Assembly (NCBI GenBank): GCA_017615375.1
Contig: JAGAAH010000213.1
Location: 1-17,322 of the forward strand
From: Lachnospiraceae bacterium
GTDB lineage: Bacteria; Bacillota; Clostridia; Lachnospirales; Lachnospiraceae
Reading direction: 5' to 3'
Length of the DNA: 17,322 nucleotides
Positions within the stretch are counted from its first letter, which is position 1; every line of letters starts with the position of its first letter. Below are positions 15,524 through 17,322 of the stretch, piece after piece. The notes beneath the pieces were generated by a model, which saw nothing but the letters and a program-made list of their open reading frames with translations, ran no database searches and was not told the origin of the DNA. The position numbers and the translations under genes are program-made.

Positions 15524-16408
15524 ATGGATCAGGCAACAACATTACGTAATATGGTCAAGGAGCGCTCACAGGGCGCCGAAAAGAAAAAGGCCAGAGTTAT
15601 TACGATTACGAGCGGAAAAGGCGGAGTCGGAAAATCAAATACATCCGTCAATCTCGCATTGGCGCTTTCCGAATTGGGAAAGAAAGTTATAATTTTCGAT
15701 GCGGATTTCGGTCTTGCCAACGTAGAGGTAATGTTCGGTGCTTTGCCAAAATATAACTTAAGCGATGTTATCTATAGGGGAAAGAGCATCGAAGATGTTA
15801 TTACGCAAGGACCGAATAATATAGGATTTATATCCGGAGGATCGGGAATAGTAAGCTTAAGCAATGTTAACAGAGACCAACTTGCTTATTTAATTCATAA
15901 TCTCAATAATCTTGATAATTTGGCGGATTTTGTGATTATAGATACGGGCGCGGGAATTTCGGATCAGGTTTTGGCTTTTGCAATGATGGCACCTGAAATA
16001 ATAATGATTACAACACCGGAACCGAGTTCGCTTACGGATTCTTATTCGCTTATAAAAGCGCTTTACCGCAATCCTAATTTTGATAAGGATAATACAAATA
16101 TCAGAGTGCTTGCGAATAAGGCTTCGACAATAGAAGACGGAGAGCTTGTATATCAGAAGCTTGCTTCCGTAGTTACCAAGTTTTTGCAAGGAAGACTTGA
16201 TTATCTTGGAATGATACCGCTTGACGCGACAATTGATAAAGCAATCAGACAGCAGAAACCGGTTATGATTTCATTTCCTAACTGCAAGGCTTCCAAAGCC
16301 TATAAGCTTGTAGCTTCGGATTTGATTAACGGAACACATTCCGCAAACAATATTAAGCGCGGAATTTCGGAGATTTTTTCGAGCTTTATGTTAAACAGAA
16401 GATTATAG
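15524..16408 (+). CDS. flhG: Flagellar number regulator FlhG (MinD-like ATPase)
   Basis: FlhG (YlxH/FleN) is a MinD/ParA-type ATPase that controls flagellar number or spacing and stimulates FlhF GTPase. The ATG lies 8 bp after AGGGG (15511-15515). Residues 2-8 ('DQATTLR') match the N-terminal peptide known in this family to activate FlhF. The deviant Walker A motif 'GKGGVGKSN' holds signature K32 and K37. 'FDADFGLANVEVMFG' (59-72) and 'IDTGAGIS' (139-145) are the switch regions. The C-terminal part ('GIPLD'-like 'LGMIPLDATIDKAIRQQKPV') fits the MinD fold, and the very end is hydrophobic/amphipathic, as expected for membrane binding. Length (294 aa) is typical. MinD itself is excluded by the DQAxxLR peptide and context. 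Confidence 0.95.
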   Translation: MDQATTLRNMVKERSQGAEKKKARVITITSGKGGVGKSNTSVNLALALSELGKKVIIFDADFGLANVEVMFGALPKYNLSDVIYRGKSIEDVITQGPNNIGFISGGSGIVSLSNVNRDQLAYLIHNLNNLDNLADFVIIDTGAGISDQVLAFAMMAPEIIMITTPEPSSLTDSYSLIKALYRNPNFDKDNTNIRVLANKASTIEDGELVYQKLASVVTKFLQGRLDYLGMIPLDATIDKAIRQQKPVMISFPNCKASKAYKLVASDLINGTHSANNIKRGISEIFSSFMLNRRL

Positions 16409-16434
16409 ATTATTTGCCGAAAGGAGGAGATAAA

Positions 16435-17175
16435 GTGGCTGAAGATATTATTACACTTGGCATGAGAATCGAGATTACAGATGAAAACGTGACTGACGAA
16501 GAAAGAGATTCTAAGCCTATATATATCAGTCAAGTTGAAAATCTCTTCTCTAACGGCGATTTTGAAATAGACATGCCTATATATCAAAGACAACTTGTGT
16601 TATTACATAATGGTGCAAGGTATAAGTTTCTCTTCTATGGAGAAAAGCATAATTACGAGGCGGTTGTCGTAATTAAGGACAGGTATAAGGCAGATAATCA
16701 GTACTTATTAAGAGTGCAGCTTATAACACAACCTGAAAAAGTTCAGAGAAGAGAGTATTACAGATGCTGCACGACATTCGAAGTAAAGTTTCATGATATA
16801 GCCGAAGCAGAGGTTAATGCATCCAACTTCGACTTACTTATGGAACAGTACAACGGATTCAATCTTGAAAAGCTTATGCTTCACGGACTCGTTGTGGATA
16901 TAAGCGGCGGCGGAATGAAGATGATAAGCAGATTTCCAAATGAACCGGGTAGTTACAAAAGACTCGTATTTGAACTTCCGATAGAAGGGAAAACGGAGAC
17001 GTTCAGCGTGTGTGGACAGATATTAAGTTGCGAGCTTAGAAAAGATACGATATCACGTTACGAGAACCGCCTAAAGTTTGTTAAACTCGGACAAAACTCA
17101 CGCGAAAAGATTATTAGATTCATTTTTGAAGAAGAGCGTAAGATCAGAAGTATTACTCGAGGTAATGACGAATGA
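16435..17175 (+). CDS. Flagellar PilZ-domain protein, YcgR-like (predicted c-di-GMP receptor)
   Basis: This is a 246-aa soluble protein. I chose GTG 16435 because AAAGGAGGAG (about 16420-16429) lies just upstream; the TTG at 16414 precedes that site and is unlikely. Residues about 1-95 look like the YcgR N-terminal domain ('LGMRIEITDEN...QRQLVLLHNGARYKFLF'). The PilZ domain follows, with R106-x3-R110 in 'VQRREYYRC' and D145-x-S147-x2-G150 in 'VVDISGGGMK', both motifs that contact c-di-GMP in characterised PilZ proteins. By analogy with YcgR/YpfA it may slow or steer the motor when c-di-GMP is high; that role is inference, while the binding motifs are visible. It sits between flhG and cheB, and its stop overlaps the cheB start by 4 bases (ATGA). 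Confidence 0.88.
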   Translation: MAEDIITLGMRIEITDENVTDEERDSKPIYISQVENLFSNGDFEIDMPIYQRQLVLLHNGARYKFLFYGEKHNYEAVVVIKDRYKADNQYLLRVQLITQPEKVQRREYYRCCTTFEVKFHDIAEAEVNASNFDLLMEQYNGFNLEKLMLHGLVVDISGGGMKMISRFPNEPGSYKRLVFELPIEGKTETFSVCGQILSCELRKDTISRYENRLKFVKLGQNSREKIIRFIFEEERKIRSITRGNDE

Positions 17176-17322
17176 AGAAAAATATTATGGTAGTTGATGA
17201 CTCTGCACTCATGAGAAGAGCCCTATGTGATATAATCAACGCAGATGATTCGTTCAAAGTAGTTGATGAAGCACGCGATGGACTTGAGGCGTATGAGAAA
17301 ATCAAAGCCAACAAGTATGACG
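17172..17322 (+). CDS. cheB: Chemotaxis methylesterase CheB, N-terminal fragment (cut by window end)
   Basis: Only the first 50 codons are in the window; the frame is open to the edge. The ATG overlaps the previous stop (ATGA at 17172-17175), so translation is probably coupled. The fragment begins 'MKKNIMVVDDSALMRRALCDII', the receiver-domain start with acidic pair D9/D10, and continues with 'KVVDEARDGLEAYEKI'. The 'DDSALMRRALCDIIN' pattern and position after flhG in a Firmicutes motility operon favour CheB, whose methylesterase domain would follow outside the window. A second CheY-like or CheV protein cannot be excluded from this fragment alone. Confidence 0.8.
   Translation, partial: MKKNIMVVDDSALMRRALCDIINADDSFKVVDEARDGLEAYEKIKANKYD

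Noticed and set aside
16414..16434. TTG 16414 as start of the PilZ gene
   Set aside because: It lies upstream of the strong AAAGGAGGAG site, which serves GTG 16435.

Overview
This window is the middle of a large single-strand motility cluster: every gene reads on the plus strand and the genes are packed or overlapping. Gene order and content are those of a low-GC Gram-positive (Firmicutes/Clostridia) fla/che operon: fliK-flgD-(flagellar operon protein)-flgE, motA-motB-fliL-fliM-fliY-cheY-fliO-fliP-fliQ-fliR-flhB-flhA-flhF-flhG, a PilZ/YcgR-like gene, then cheB. FliY with CheC-type phosphatase centres, cheY placed between fliY and fliO, flhF-flhG after flhA, strong AAGGAGG-type ribosome sites and the moderately AT-rich composition all fit Firmicutes. 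motAB inside the cluster and the protein sequences suggest a motile Lachnospiraceae (Butyrivibrio/Roseburia-like); the genus is a guess from memory, not a search result.

Region 1 (1-3659) is the hook module: the end of the hook-length ruler FliK, the hook cap scaffold FlgD with an unusual C-terminal extension, a small conserved flagellar-operon protein of unknown function, and a long hook protein FlgE (696 aa). Region 2 (3660-3883) is the only real break: a strong rho-independent terminator follows flgE, then a good sigma-A-like promoter and a structured leader precede motA. Region 3 (3884-8604) encodes the stator (MotA, MotB), the stator-associated FliL, the switch proteins FliM and FliY, and CheY. 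Region 4 (8619-14142) encodes the export gate (FliO, FliP, FliQ, FliR, FlhB, FlhA). Region 5 (14142-17322) encodes FlhF and FlhG, which set flagellar position and number, a probable c-di-GMP-binding PilZ protein, and the start of the chemoreceptor methylesterase CheB, cut by the window edge.

Together the genes build the hook, power and switch the motor, export the axial proteins and connect to chemotaxis and c-di-GMP signalling. I saw no mobile element, CRISPR array, tRNA, rRNA or frameshifted gene, and no gene-free stretch above 300 bases. I do not see a new multi-gene system. The second-look items are local: FlgD's extra domain, the transcription break before motA with no flbD/swrD gene there, the unexplained small protein between flgD and flgE, a replaced G3 arginine in FlhF, a tandem-repeat linker in FliY, and hairpins near translation starts.
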